From the NCBI RefSeq assembly GCF_022201045.2, contig NC_068563.1, positions 28,183,001 through 28,247,000 of the forward strand: 64,000 nucleotides of DNA. The letters run 5' to 3'. Under the pieces are notes generated by a model. The model did no database searches. It was not told the DNA's origin and saw only the letters and a list, made by a program, of their open reading frames with translations. The stretch comes from Citrus sinensis (taxonomy: Eukaryota; Streptophyta; Magnoliopsida; Sapindales; Rutaceae). The position numbers were made by a program, and so were the translations under genes. Below, one piece after another: positions 37,520 through 49,801 of the stretch. Every line of letters starts with the position of its first letter. Position 1 is the stretch's first letter.

Positions 37520-40500
37520 ATGTGTTATGAGCAAAAGGAAGTTGGGAATGGAGTGGCTGGTGAGGGTCATGGTCTGGGCTCATCAGAGGAAGATGAGTCA
37601 AGGGTTGACGATGCTGTTAACTCAAACAATGGGCCTGGTGGAACAATTCAGGTCCATGATGGTTTCCAGATATCACAACAACAACAACCTCAAGGTTCTG
37701 TGATACGTTGGGAGAGGTTTCTGCCTACTAGGTCGTTGAAGGTTCTTCTAGTGGAAAATGATGATTCAACTCGCCATGTTGTCAGCGCTCTGCTGCGGAA
37801 TTGCAGTTATGAAGGTTATCTGTGTTTCAATCTATGGAAATCAATTAGTACCATTTAATAACAGAGAATCAATCTCAAGAATATGTTTAATATGGTATAG
37901 ATTTTTTTGTTAGAATTTGATTTCATAGCTTCATTCTTTTCAACTTACAATCCCAAGTAGAGGAGTGTGGCTTAACTGCTGTTTACCGTGCCAACTAGGG
38001 AGGGGCAACTCTTTCTCATATTTTACCTTCTAATCATATCACTTAAAAGAATGGATACACATGTGATGGATGTCTTCTTCCATAGATGATCTTGTTTGGT
38101 AGGGATATATAATTATTGAATAATAAGAAATTACAATCATTCCTTTTCCAGATACTTCACTTAATTATACTCCTCAGAATCTAAGTCTGTAGTAAATAGA
38201 TAGTGAAATCAAAGTTGTAGACTTGTATCCTCATCTGAAGTGCGACCTTAGGTCAATATGGATTGAGCTGCATCAGACAACTTTTCCTTACCTCTGTTTA
38301 TTTGTGAAAACTTATACTTTGATCTGGTCTTGCAGTTACTGCTGTTGCAAACAGCCTTCATGCATGGAAGATTCTTGAAGATCTTACTAATCATATTGAT
38401 ATTGTTCTAACGGAGGTAGACATGCCTGTTGTATCAGGAATTGGTCTTTTATGCAAAATTATGACGCATAAAACTCTAAAAAACATTCCAGTGATAAGTA
38501 AGTATCATTCGCTACTCCTTTCCTTGTTGATATTCATGAAATGCAAGGTCAATTTTCCTATGAATATTGCAAGCTTGATGCATTTAGTTACCTTGATATC
38601 TGATAAGATGTGTTCGCAGTGATGTCACCTAAAGATTCTATGGGCATAGTCTTTAAGTGTTTATCAAAAGGTGCGGTCGATTTTTTAGTGAAACCGATAA
38701 GGAAGAATGAACTTAAAAATCTCTGGCAGCATGTTTGGAGGAGATGCCACAGTGTGAGTTCCTCTGAATTTCTGCTTTAGACGTGTAATTACATGTTATG
38801 AACCCCGGTTTTCAATCAGATACTGTTGGTCAAGTCTGTAGGTTACTTGGAAGTTAAGTTATTCCTTAACTTGGAAGTATTAATGCACCATATTTTGCTG
38901 TAAGGTTCATTTCCTATTATACATACAGATTCCAATTGCAAAGTTTTCTGTTTTAAGCAAGTTTAATTTCATGGTCTCATGTATCTTACCTTTGATCAGT
39001 ATCATCTTTCAGTTGATTGAAGGACAATGAATGTTAGAATTTCCTTCTTGTCTTTGGACTAATTTTTAACCTTTCACAGTCGAGTGGCAGTGGCAGTGGC
39101 AGTGGTAGTGAAAGTGGAACACAGACTAAAAAATCGGCAAAGTCAAAAAGTAACAACGGCTCTGAAAATGATAGCAGCAGCGGTGATGAGCTTGAGAATG
39201 GGAGTAATGGTCTGAGTATTCGAGATGGAAGTGACAATGGGAGTGGCACTCAGGTGATTTTATATGGGTCTTTGAATGTTATGTAGCTTGAATACATTTG
39301 GTGTATGCAATTATATAACTTTTGAATGGTTATAAAAAGTGTGTTTTAATGGAAAATATGCATAATATCAATTACTTAGCCAGAAAAAGGGGTAGAGCAT
39401 GCGAGAAGTGGTATATGTATTAATACTCTCTTGTGGCTATAAATATTAAAGTAGCTGTGCAAATGCATAAGTAATATCACAGCTTTCTGTTCATTGGTGA
39501 GAGAAGCTCCCCTTGTATGAATTTCTAGAGTCACTTTCTCTGTTTCTGCTGAATTTCCTTAATACTTGACATCATCAACAAAATTCCATGCTATGATATG
39601 TCTCTAAGCAAAGGTTTCTTATTATCAATTTATAAGCAACTGTATTCAAGGATAATTTATGAAAATAAAATGTTAATTGAGATGACCTAAATCAAGAAAA
39701 ATCTGGAACAGAGACATAAAATTTAATGCTTTTCGGACTTTGTGGCTGCCTTATCTATAAATAGAATGTAAATTTTGACTGATGACAGAAGTCAGATGTG
39801 ATAATTCATTTATTTTGCAGAGTTCATGGACCAAAAAGGCAGCTGAAGTCGACAGCCCCCAACCAATATCACCCCGGTATCAATCGGCTGATGATAGCAT
39901 TTGTGCCCAGGTGATTCATACTAAGCCTGAATCATTTAGCAATGGGTGGGTGCATCTTAATGAACCAAAAGATGGTCTTGAGCAGGATGAACAACCTGGT
40001 ATCTATCTGTTTTTGCTCCTCTGTGGTACCCTTGGTTGGATCTTTTTATTTTTTATTTTTAATTATTATTATTATTATTATATGCTTTCTGGTAATTGTA
40101 AATGTGTCTTATGTTTAAGATGGTGTTGCAATGCACAAAGGATTGGAAATGCAAGTATCTGAAAATGCAGATTTAAAATGTGATTGTCAACATGAGAAGA
40201 AATCTACGCAGCAAACTAGCAAAAAGAAGATTAAATTGCCGGAAGTAGATAGTAAGCCATTTGATAATAAGCAACTGGAGGTTGACAATGAAAATATATG
40301 TGGCAAACGAAGAGATCAGGCTACTAGCACATCAAGTGCAAACGCCAATCATGCTAATCCCCATGCTGAAATCAGAGATTTTGACACTCCAAGTGGCCCT
40401 TCTGATATATCACTTGTCAAAGAAACACCATGCCTGGAACTAACTTTGAAAAGGATGCAAGGAGTGGAAGATGATCAAAGTGCTGCAAATGAAGATTGCA

Positions 40501-42913
40501 ATGTGTTGAGACATTCAATTTTTTCTGCATTCTCAAAGTATGATTTGAACTTGAAGGCTCTAAACTTTAGGGTTTTTAGCAAATTAAAATGAGCCTAAAA
40601 CTTTTATTTTCTTCTCTTTTTATTTTTTTTCCTTCTTTTGGAACTTGAATATGCAGATACAATACTGCGTCTTCAGCAAATCAGGTAATGATCTACCCCT
40701 TTGGACTGTGGAATCCTAAGACTTTTGGCATAGCTCTCATATGTTGTTGCATTTACTTATGCTTATATCTATGCAACCATTAAGATGTTGATGGCATTAT
40801 GTCAAGTCACTACAAATCTTGGGCAAAAGGACACCAATGAATCACGGGTGTGCCTTATATTCTTCACTGAGGGGAAAAAAATGCATAACCTCATCATAAT
40901 ATGGCTTCTTCACCAATAAAAACCAGCATCACCTGCATCATACAATGGCTTGCAGCTATTGGCAAGCAGCTGATATTAACAATGATGGGAGGAAAGCACA
41001 AGTGCAGAATGGCAAGACCCTTGTTTTCTTTCCAGTCTAATAGTTGTACCTCTGTCATCCAGGGTCTCACTGGGAATGTAGGAAGCTGTTCTCCTCTAGA
41101 TAACAGCTCTGTGGCAATGAAGACAGAAACAATGCAAAATTTTCCATCTCATTCGAATGGCACTCCTCTCAATCGGCAGTCTAATGGGAGCAGCAACAAC
41201 AACGACATGGCCTCCACTGCTAAATATGTTACCCTCAAGCCCGAAGCTTTAAACGATAAGTCAGAGTCAATATCAGCATTCAAACCTTTTCACTCTTCTG
41301 CTTTCCAAGCTCTGCAGAATAGCCGTAGTTGTTCATCTCAACAAGTGTTACCTGAAAAGACAGATGACATGGGACCGAACTCGTGTCAATCACAATTGAG
41401 AGGGTCACACCATTCAGTTCAAGCAGAGAATCACCACCACCACCACCACCACCACCATCATTATCATCAGCATGGTCACAGCATGCATCTCCATCAGTCC
41501 CCACAGGACCATGATGATCTCTCGTCCAAGGCTATGGCAGCTGCAGCTCCACAGTGTGGGTCATCAAATGTATTTGAGAGCAACAATGATGGTGATGTTG
41601 GAAATTATGATGTGAACGGCCGTATCTGTTCATCTCAACCGCTTTTACCTGAAAAGACGGATGATATGGGACTTAACTCAGGTCAATCACAATTGAGAGG
41701 GTCACACCATTCAGTTCAAGTGGAGAATCACCACCACCACTACCACCGTCATTATCATCAGCACGACCACAACATGCAGCAGTCACCACAGGACTGTGAT
41801 GATGTCTCGTTCAAGAATATGGTAGCTGCAGCTCCACAGTGTGGGTCATCAAATGTATTTGAGAGTACCAATGAAGGTAATGCTGGAAATTATAGTGTGA
41901 ATGGGAGTGCCTCGGGGAGTAACCACGGCAGCAATGGACAAAATGGAAGCAGCACTGCCTTGAATGCTGGAGTAACAAATTTGGACAGTGACAATGGGGC
42001 AGCAGGAAATAGTGGAGTTGGTGGCATAACTGAAAGAATCAGTGGAAATGTGGTAGATGAAGTTTGGGTTGCTCAGAGAGAAGCTGCCTTGACTAAATTT
42101 CGCCAGAAAAGGAAAGAAAGGTGTTTCGGGAAGAGGGTAACTTTCTTTCTTTGCTTATGTTTTTACTTGGCTGCTAAGGATGGTTTATGTAGAGACTCTG
42201 TCCTGCTGGGTAGTTTTAATTGCCATTGTAAATTTAAGGTTTGCTGCTGATGTTTGAAGCATTTGTTGCCAAATGGGAAAAAATATTGAATATTAAAACA
42301 CGAAATTATCAAAGTTTATCTCGTAGTGGTGAACCACATCTCCAAGTGTTCACCACATACAGGATTATAAAAAGTTTTTGTTATTAGTACCTCTGATCTC
42401 CATTTCCTTGGCACCTTGTGGTCTAATCTTAAGATTTATTTTTAGAAGACCTACTATGAACTTTTCATTAAGCTGATAGATATTCTTCCTTTGGGAATAT
42501 AATGCTTTTGTGACTAGTATTGTTGAATCCAGCCCTGTGATTATTTTGAACTCAAGAGACTTTTTCCTACAGATGATTTAAAACTTTGATTTTGTTGGGA
42601 AACAGCTTTTTCATGCTTGCTTTTGATATCTAAACTATAGTTATTTGACAAAACTAGCTTTTCTTCTGTTCTGTTTTCAGGTTCGATATCAAAGCCGGAA
42701 AAAATTGGCAGAACAAAGGCCACGTGTCAGGGGACAGTTTGTTCGACAACTACCGTATGATGCTGATATGCATTTTGTTAATGTTATCATCCCTTGTTTT
42801 TCATAAAATATGTTTTGATTGTATTTTCTTTCAGGTCAGATGCCAATTCAGGAAAAGATACCGCAAGCAACGGCCATACCTCTGAAGACAATTCTAGTGA
42901 CAATCTAAGATAA
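37520..42913 (+). CDS. PRR7: Pseudo-response regulator PRR7 (10 coding exons, 871 aa)
   Basis: Exons 37520-37814, 38336-38497, 38620-38753, 39080-39253, 39821-39998, 40120-40537, 40657-40684, 41063-42136, 42681-42754, 42835-42913; GT-AG, phases close. A nuclear transcriptional repressor of the circadian clock that acts on CCA1/LHY in Arabidopsis. The pseudo-receiver domain (about residues 70-190) has [20 protein letters not shown] and [20 protein letters not shown], with Glu in place of the phospho-acceptor Asp ([10 protein letters not shown]), the mark of PRRs. The middle region is Ser/Gly/Asn-rich. The CCT domain ([20 protein letters not shown], then [20 protein letters not shown]) is split by the intron at 42137. 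CGSSNVFES and the gly/asn-rich tail match PRR7 rather than PRR3/5/9. A 99-residue His-rich module is duplicated. The start of exon 8 (41063) is the least certain junction. Confidence 0.95.
41322..41915 (+). repeat. In-frame 297-bp tandem duplication inside PRR7 exon 8
   Basis: gttcatctcaa at 41331 recurs at 41628, an offset of 297 bp or 99 codons. Each unit runs [28 protein letters not shown], a His run, [19 protein letters not shown] and GNY.VNG. Unit 1 has a run of 10 His; unit 2 has the run broken by Tyr and Arg. Unit 2 is the one followed by the conserved [16 protein letters not shown] tail. Confidence 0.95.
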
Positions 42914-44469
42914 CATTGTGGCAGTGCGGCAGATTTTTAAAATCAACCGTTAGTCCCTGATAGATCATGTGAATTTGTGTACATTAGATTAGCATTAACT
43001 GTTCATGGTGGGAATGGGTTGTCTTAAATTCTTAATTTGGGACTGGGTTGGAGATATTTTGTAGGCGCATTTGATCAATTTGAAACGAATTTTACGGAAC
43101 CATGGTTCTGCCTTGATGGTTGTAAACTTTTATGAACTCACTTAAGAGTTTCTTGAATGGATTAAACTCTAAAAGCGTAAACAATAAATCTCTGTTGCTT
43201 CTTCTGTTATTTTTATTTGGTTTACTATTAAAATTTTATATTTGCTTGTTTGTTACTGAAGTTGATCTGATGGAAGTTTTCAGTTTTGTCCCGTCGTGTG
43301 GTTGCTTCTCAGATCTTGTTTGGTTCTTGGGATTTAACTTTGGGGTAACAACAAGGCCTGCCCTAATGGACAATTAACACTTAGGCTGCAATGTTTAGGT
43401 ACCAACAGAGAAGTATTCCATACGTCAAACAAACCTAGTAGTAAGAAATCTTATCTATGAAACCGTTTATCCGCATTATTGACCAATTACTTCGTTTCAT
43501 GAGAGCAACTGAGCAGTAATACTAAAGACTAAAGTAGTGTCTTCTTCTTGCTCTTCTCTTCTTCTTTTTTTTTTCTTTTTTCTTCCCTCCCTTGCAATTA
43601 CAGTGTACGGTTTGGGGTGGAGATCCAACCAGCAACATAACTAAACAATACACTCAGTTCAAGTAAGATCTACTTCACACCTACAAATAAACATTTATAC
43701 GAACATGTGTTCCTTATAATGACTTAAACTTCTCTCTTTTGTGACCGAAAAAGAGTCTTTTAAACCCTCCACCCTTCCAATGACAACGTGGGGGCAAGTA
43801 TAGACCAAGACAAGCGCATGCGGCCCCAAAAGTCAAAAAAGAAAATAAAAGATTTATATGATCCCATACCCAGAGTGTCGGTGCCTTTTGTTTTCTATTG
43901 AGACTAAGCAAGAAAAAGATACAACATGACACAGCTTTTCACAACAATTACTTTCTTAAAGTAGTGTTGGTTGATATAATGGAGTCTTGACATGATTGTT
44001 CAACCAAAGCTCTTGAACTTTCAATGCAGGCGTGTGTACGTACATGTGCATGAGTCCCAAAACAAGAGTGCAGCAAGCAAAAGCTGAAGAGTAATGAAAG
44101 CACTTCCGGCTGTTGCCTGTTGCCTGGTGCCTGATAAGGATGGGAATGTGTCGAATGAGTTTTCAACTATTCGGAAAAGGAATTTGGTGGAATTTGGATG
44201 CGGACTTGTCGACACACCGAGTTCTTGGGCAGTTAAAATAATGACTAAATCAATAAAACATTACTGCAAAGTCATAAGCAGCTATAAATCTTTCTGACAT
44301 GCAACGAATGGCTACAATCCGCGTATCTGCCAGCTTGCTACCAACGTTGAAAGACAGTTCTTTGCGAGATAAGAAATACCATTAATATTCAAAACAGGTC
44401 CCCTACTGCTGCTTCATGGAAGCTATCAGTAAGCATGATGGTGCATAAAAATTTATCTTGGATATTTTT

Positions 44470-45080
44470 TAATAAAATTATAGTTATTCGATATGTCAAT
44501 TGTAATGAATCTTTGTCCACACATAGAAAAAGAGGACATAAATTACGTGATACATCTATTTCACTTTAAATTTTTATCTTACCTTTTTTATGTTCTTCCT
44601 TATTTTCATTTTTTTTTTCTTATGAGTTATATGGATTATTAAAATTGTACGTCTCTTAAAAGTAAACATGGATGATTGGGTCAAACATATATTCACATCA
44701 ATGTAATAAATTCATGTCACGTTTATCAAATTTTTCTCTTATATATCATGATATTGTTATGTATGTTGGCAGAGAAAATCTTATATAAGACAATTTTAAT
44801 AAAATCATGATAATTCAATCAGTCATTTGTAATAAATCTTTGCCCACATAGAGAAGAAAATATGTAAATTACGTGATACATCTATTTCATTTAAATTTTT
44901 ATCTTACTTTTGATGTTCTTCTCTTTTATTTACTTATTATTATTTTTTTTAGTATGAGTTACCAAAATTTTACATCTCTTAAAAATAGACATGGATTATT
45001 AGGTCAAACATGTTCGCGCGTCAATATAATAAAATCATGTCGCGTTTATCAAATTTTTCTCTAACATATCACAATCACAA
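44470..45080. repeat. Tandem direct repeat, about 326 bp per unit, two units
   Basis: aattacgtgatacatctatt at 44541 recurs at 44867, offset 326 bp. Units share aatctttg.ccacacatag, atttttatcttac, gtctcttaaaa.ta.acatgga and catgtc.cgtttatcaaatt. About 80-85 percent alike by eye. Non-coding. Confidence 0.85.
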
Positions 45081-48000
45081 TCACACTTGGTTAATTTCAT
45101 TATAAATTGATCGATAATGTGGTATGGCACTACACTTAACTGTCTAATTATTTTCAAATATAAGTATCAGCCATTTAATGTGTTTTAACGGTTTAAAATA
45201 AGTGTATGCCCTAATTTAATTTGACTCGTCGTTAATTGGATAATGCAATTTTTATAATTTCATTTCAATTTAGTTTGATGTCAAAATCTAAGTTATGAAT
45301 TTGAATTGTCTTCCGGTAAAACAGTTGAATAATTTCACAACAAATGCTCAGATCATGAAGAATGTGGCATGTAAAAATCTCGGTTATGAATTTGGGATGT
45401 CCTCTGCACCCACGGAACATATTAAAATCTAAATTGCATGAGATCACCACTCATTAAATGTATATAATAAAATATAATTTGATCCGATTAGTCATCAAAA
45501 ATCAATTCAAAATCTCGTAACTCGATCACTAGAAAGTATATTTTCAAAGATTATTTATTCTCTACGACTAGCTTAATTGGGATTTCTTTTTTTAAAAAAA
45601 ATATTCAGATAAGACGACGCGTGCATACTTATTTTTTTGTCTCATCAAGACATAAAATCTCTGTGCCTATCAGATTGTCATTTTAATATTATTAACTGTC
45701 GAAGAAAATTAAAAAGAAAAATATTGTTCATAAGGCTTTGATAAGAAAGGCATCCCAAAAAGCACAAGCATCTCATTACCTCTATCATTCTCTCAACAAA
45801 ATGAGTCAATAAAATGGGTTTCTGACACGTGTTCATCTAGGGTCTTATTCTAATTTCAGACATTTACCGACATGTGCCGTTTTGCACAAGTGGAATCGTG
45901 GAACTTTCTGGATCAATCATTGAATTATAATACTGTTTTTGGTGCGCCCAACGTGCAAACCTTGGAATGGACTTGATGGAATTTTGAACACGCAAGTAAA
46001 TAAAATAATAAAGCTTTTTGATTCTATACTGCTGTTTGTATTTATCACTTTACCGAAAAAAGGGAGCCCACCCATCAAACAAACCCACTATAATAATTGT
46101 CCCTCTGTTGGCTATTATTTTTGCATTACGTTGTCTTTTTACTTTTTGGCTACTTCGGACTTTTATTTGAATATGGATATGCTTGAATCTTAAGCTCAGA
46201 TTTTGTTAGATTTGGCTGGAAAATAAGTTTCTTAAATTGCTGATGAAAGAACAAATCCACTTATATAAAAGTGAGAAAGTGGAATAATGAGTCGATAAAG
46301 TCGAGTAATTGCAATGACCAGAGGGCAAGTGATGGCCAATGAAAGATTTGGACTCATATGTGTTGATGAAACCCTAATTCAATTGCCATTTATCCTACAT
46401 GACATTGTTTTTTCGGTTAATCAAGTTATTAATAAAGCAATACCTTGAAGTTGAGCTTGGGAACCGAGGAGTTGGAGTCATACGTGTGAATTTATGAGGT
46501 TTAATCTTTTTCTAAAATATTTGAAATTCCTTTCAAAAAAAATTGAAATTGAATTTAATATATTCTTATTAAATATCTAGACGGCACCATCACAAAATTG
46601 ATTTAAGAGATTTAAAATTTCTTTGTATTATAGTTATTTATTCTTTCTATGGAAAAAATGTAAAATTTGCTTTATAAATTATTTTTTATTTGAGATAGTA
46701 TTAGGTGGTGTTGACATCACTTAAGTATTAGGTAAAATTCTATTAAACACACAGACATAAATTGATTGATATAGATAACATCTAATAGCATTACCTAAAG
46801 GCTCTTCAAATGAGACTTTATTTTACTTCTCATTTGAAGAACTACATATGTAAAAAGAATTTTAAAAAACTCTTTAAATGAGATTATCCTTTTCATTTGA
46901 ATAATCATATTGAAGAGAGAGATTTTAAAAAAAGAGAGAGGACAACCTCATTTGAAGACTTTTTTAGAGTCTTTAATTTAGTATTATATTATTTTTTATC
47001 TCATCATTCTTAAAGATAGAGAAGTAGGCTTGGTAATAGGTTGTATTTGAGTGATTTTGTCTTGTGTTAAACTAAATATATCTAAATCCATCCATTAATT
47101 TATGGGTAAAAAAATATAAATATAAACCTATTCGTTAACCATTATCAAGTACTCGAACGGATCCATTCAACCCGCTCCTTTTAATGAATTGTTATATATT
47201 TTTAGTTTAAAACACATAACACTTCGCAAAAAAAGCATTTCAAACATATAATACCAAACGAAAGAAAATCTTAATATTTTTCATTTTTAACACGATATAA
47301 TAATATAGTATAAAAAAATCAATAATTTAGTTCTAGGCGCCACACTATTATCAGCTATTAAAATCTTAGAAGGGAAAAAAATTGTTGAAAAAAATTTTAA
47401 ATTTTTGTTACTAGGAAAAATCGAACAATGAGTCAAATATGAGTTGATGACTTCAAGTTTTACAATAAATACCTAGGTTTAGAGTTTGTGATGACTTTAT
47501 ATTAGTCTTTTTTTTTTGCATGTAATATTAAAAAATTTAATTTACTTTTTCTTTAGTAATCTATAATTTAAGTTATTAAATTTATTAAACTAAAGGTATT
47601 AAGTGTTAATACATTGGGTGAAATGAATTTGATGGTTAAATCCAAATCCGACACTTTATGAAATGAGTTTTAATAACTTAACCCATTAGCTACCCAAACC
47701 GATAAAAATGACTCAATAGTCATTTTTATCATATGGGTTCGTGTCTTGTTAGCAGATCGTATTAAATTTTATCAAGCCTAAATATATATTTTTTAATTTT
47801 CTCTTTTTAAAGATTAATATATTTTCTTATATTAACTTCACATTCAAGATAATTAGATCATTATCAAACGACTCTTTTTATTTTTCTCTTTAAATACTTA
47901 TTTACTTACTCATATGAATGAAAGAATGAAAAAATAAGCATTTTCCCAAAAGACTTTTGTCTTTTTAAATAAAAATAAGTTTGTATTATTTTAGTCAAAA

Positions 48001-48081
48001 TTTTTTCCTCCATCACAATAAAGCAATTAGCTCTACTGATTTGTAATCTCTGCAAGTTCGATAAAATTATGATTTCTCCTA

Positions 48082-48684
48082 GGGTAATTTTTAAAAACCT
48101 CCCCTGAGGTTTTGACTTGTTGCAAGTAGATGGCGAGAATTGATTTATTTGTAAAAAATCCCCTACCGTCAGTTAAGTTTTACATTGACCGTTAGTTGAC
48201 CGTGCAAAGACAATATTACCCTTAACAATAGTTTATAAACGAAAATAATTAAAAAAACTAAAATTATTAGCTATTTTACACTTTTTAAATTATTAATATT
48301 TTCTTAAAGTTCTTATAAAAAATTAAAATTAAAAAATCCTCTTTAAATTATTGATATTTCCTTAAAATTCTTACAAGAAAGATAAAATTTAAAATTTAAA
48401 AATGAAATAGTCATAATCTTTACCTATAATATTGTAAATTTTTAAAATTGACAAGGATAAAATTGTCAAAAAATAAGGTTTGTGCTTTTTGCACCAATAA
48501 TTTTAGTTTTTTTTTAGTTATTTTTGTTTACAAACTATTATTAAGGGTAATATTATCTTTGCACGGTTAACTAACGGTCAATGTTAAACTTAACTGACGA
48601 TAGAAAATTTTTTATAAATAAATTAATTCTCACCATCTACTTGCAACAAGCCTAAACCTCAGGGGAGATTTTTAAAAATTACCC
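48082..48684. mobile_element. MULE-like MITE, copy B, 603 bp
   Basis: Same family as 12302-12917 throughout its length. Ends gggtaatttttaaaaacctc and gatttttaaaaattaccc are close inverted repeats; a perfect 9-bp target duplication tttctccta lies at 48073-48081 and 48685-48693. No coding. The 9-bp duplication and long inverted arms point to the Mutator superfamily. Confidence 0.9.
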
Positions 48685-49801
48685 TTTCTCCTATTAAGTT
48701 TTCTTTTTTAACCTTCCATGCTTTCCAATAGTAATTTTATACTCTCAAATGAGCAAAAATTGTTAGTGGAAAAAGAAATAATCTCATGAAAAGTTGCTAT
48801 TAAAGTTCCACTGACGGTGCAAAAAAGAAGTGGTCATAAATTAAGGGGAATTAAATCGCCTGACAATTTTCCAAATTTATATGGCAATAGTTTTAAAAAG
48901 TACAAAAACTAATGGCCGTTAATAACGGCGTGCCGAGTCAAAAAATACTCTTCAGAACTAATGAATGTCAGCACGCCATTGGAAGGAATTTTAACTCTTT
49001 AATTGCGTATTTAATGGCGGCGTTGGCTGCGCGTGGATCACCGTTCCCAGTATTAATGTGAAAGCGCGTAGGACACGTTGGGTCCCACGTCTTGGGGAAA
49101 AAATCAAAGCGGGTCCCACCCGATTTTCACCGCGTTGACTTTAAAGTTCAGAATGTGGTGAATGCCCTCCGCTGTGCATGCGTTGCGTTCACGGGCGGGT
49201 AAATACAAGACTAAATGGAAAATAGGGGAGGGCAAATTTTGCTTCTAGAAAAGACAAAGATCTGTTACAACCCCCACTTGCTCGCAGGATCGGCGAGATT
49301 CAATCAGCGCTTGCCGCGTCACACACATTACGGGTGTCAAACGCCTAAAGACAAAACAGCATTTGTCTAAACTTACACCTACTCCGTAGCTTATTTAAAC
49401 GTCGAAACAACAAATTGATAAAGCACTCCTTGTATTCATGACGTGGAAGTTTCCATTGGCTGGAAACAAAAATAAAAGGAGTAGAGTAAAATAGCATAAC
49501 TTAACCCACAAAACGTAATAAAAGGAAAAAAAAAAAAAAAACTTGTTCAAAAACAGAGTGTAACTCTAGCTCGAGCTCGCTCGCTCTTTAATGCTTCTCT
49601 CTTTTTCAGTTTTTTTTTTCTTTCTCAATTTCTCTCAAATTTTGATTTTTGATTTTTTTTGGTGTGTGTTTAATGCTTGTTTGTGAAGTGGGGTGCTGGT
49701 TTATGCGTCTGTTTAGCTGAGAAAGTGGAAGAAAACAAAAGTGAAAATTTCTAAAGAGCAAAAGAAAAAAAGAGAGATTTTTTTTTTCCTTTTTGAGTAT
49801 T

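Larger units (their letters stand above)
42914..49801. other. 6.9 kb gene-free interval
   Basis: 42914-43140 is PRR7 3' UTR-like. The 43132-43377, 43714-44297 and 45939-46193 open frames lack recognisable products. It contains the tandem repeat at 44470-45080, short TTCAAATGAG/CTCATTTGAA foldbacks (46803-46965), and the MULE-like MITE at 48082-48684. 49020-49500 is GC-richer and promoter-like, with gttgac (W-box core), gggtcccac twice and acgtgg motifs upstream of the kinase gene. Confidence 0.6.

Noticed and set aside
40901..41062. Extension of PRR7 exon 8 upstream to an ATG at 40901
   Set aside because: The residues before 41063 ([12 protein letters not shown]...) do not resemble PRR7, and a proper acceptor (catccag) at 41062 joins in frame with exon 7.
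46803..46965. Possible MITE from TTCAAATGAG/CTCATTTGAA foldbacks
   Set aside because: Only short scattered inverted motifs; no defined ends or target duplication.
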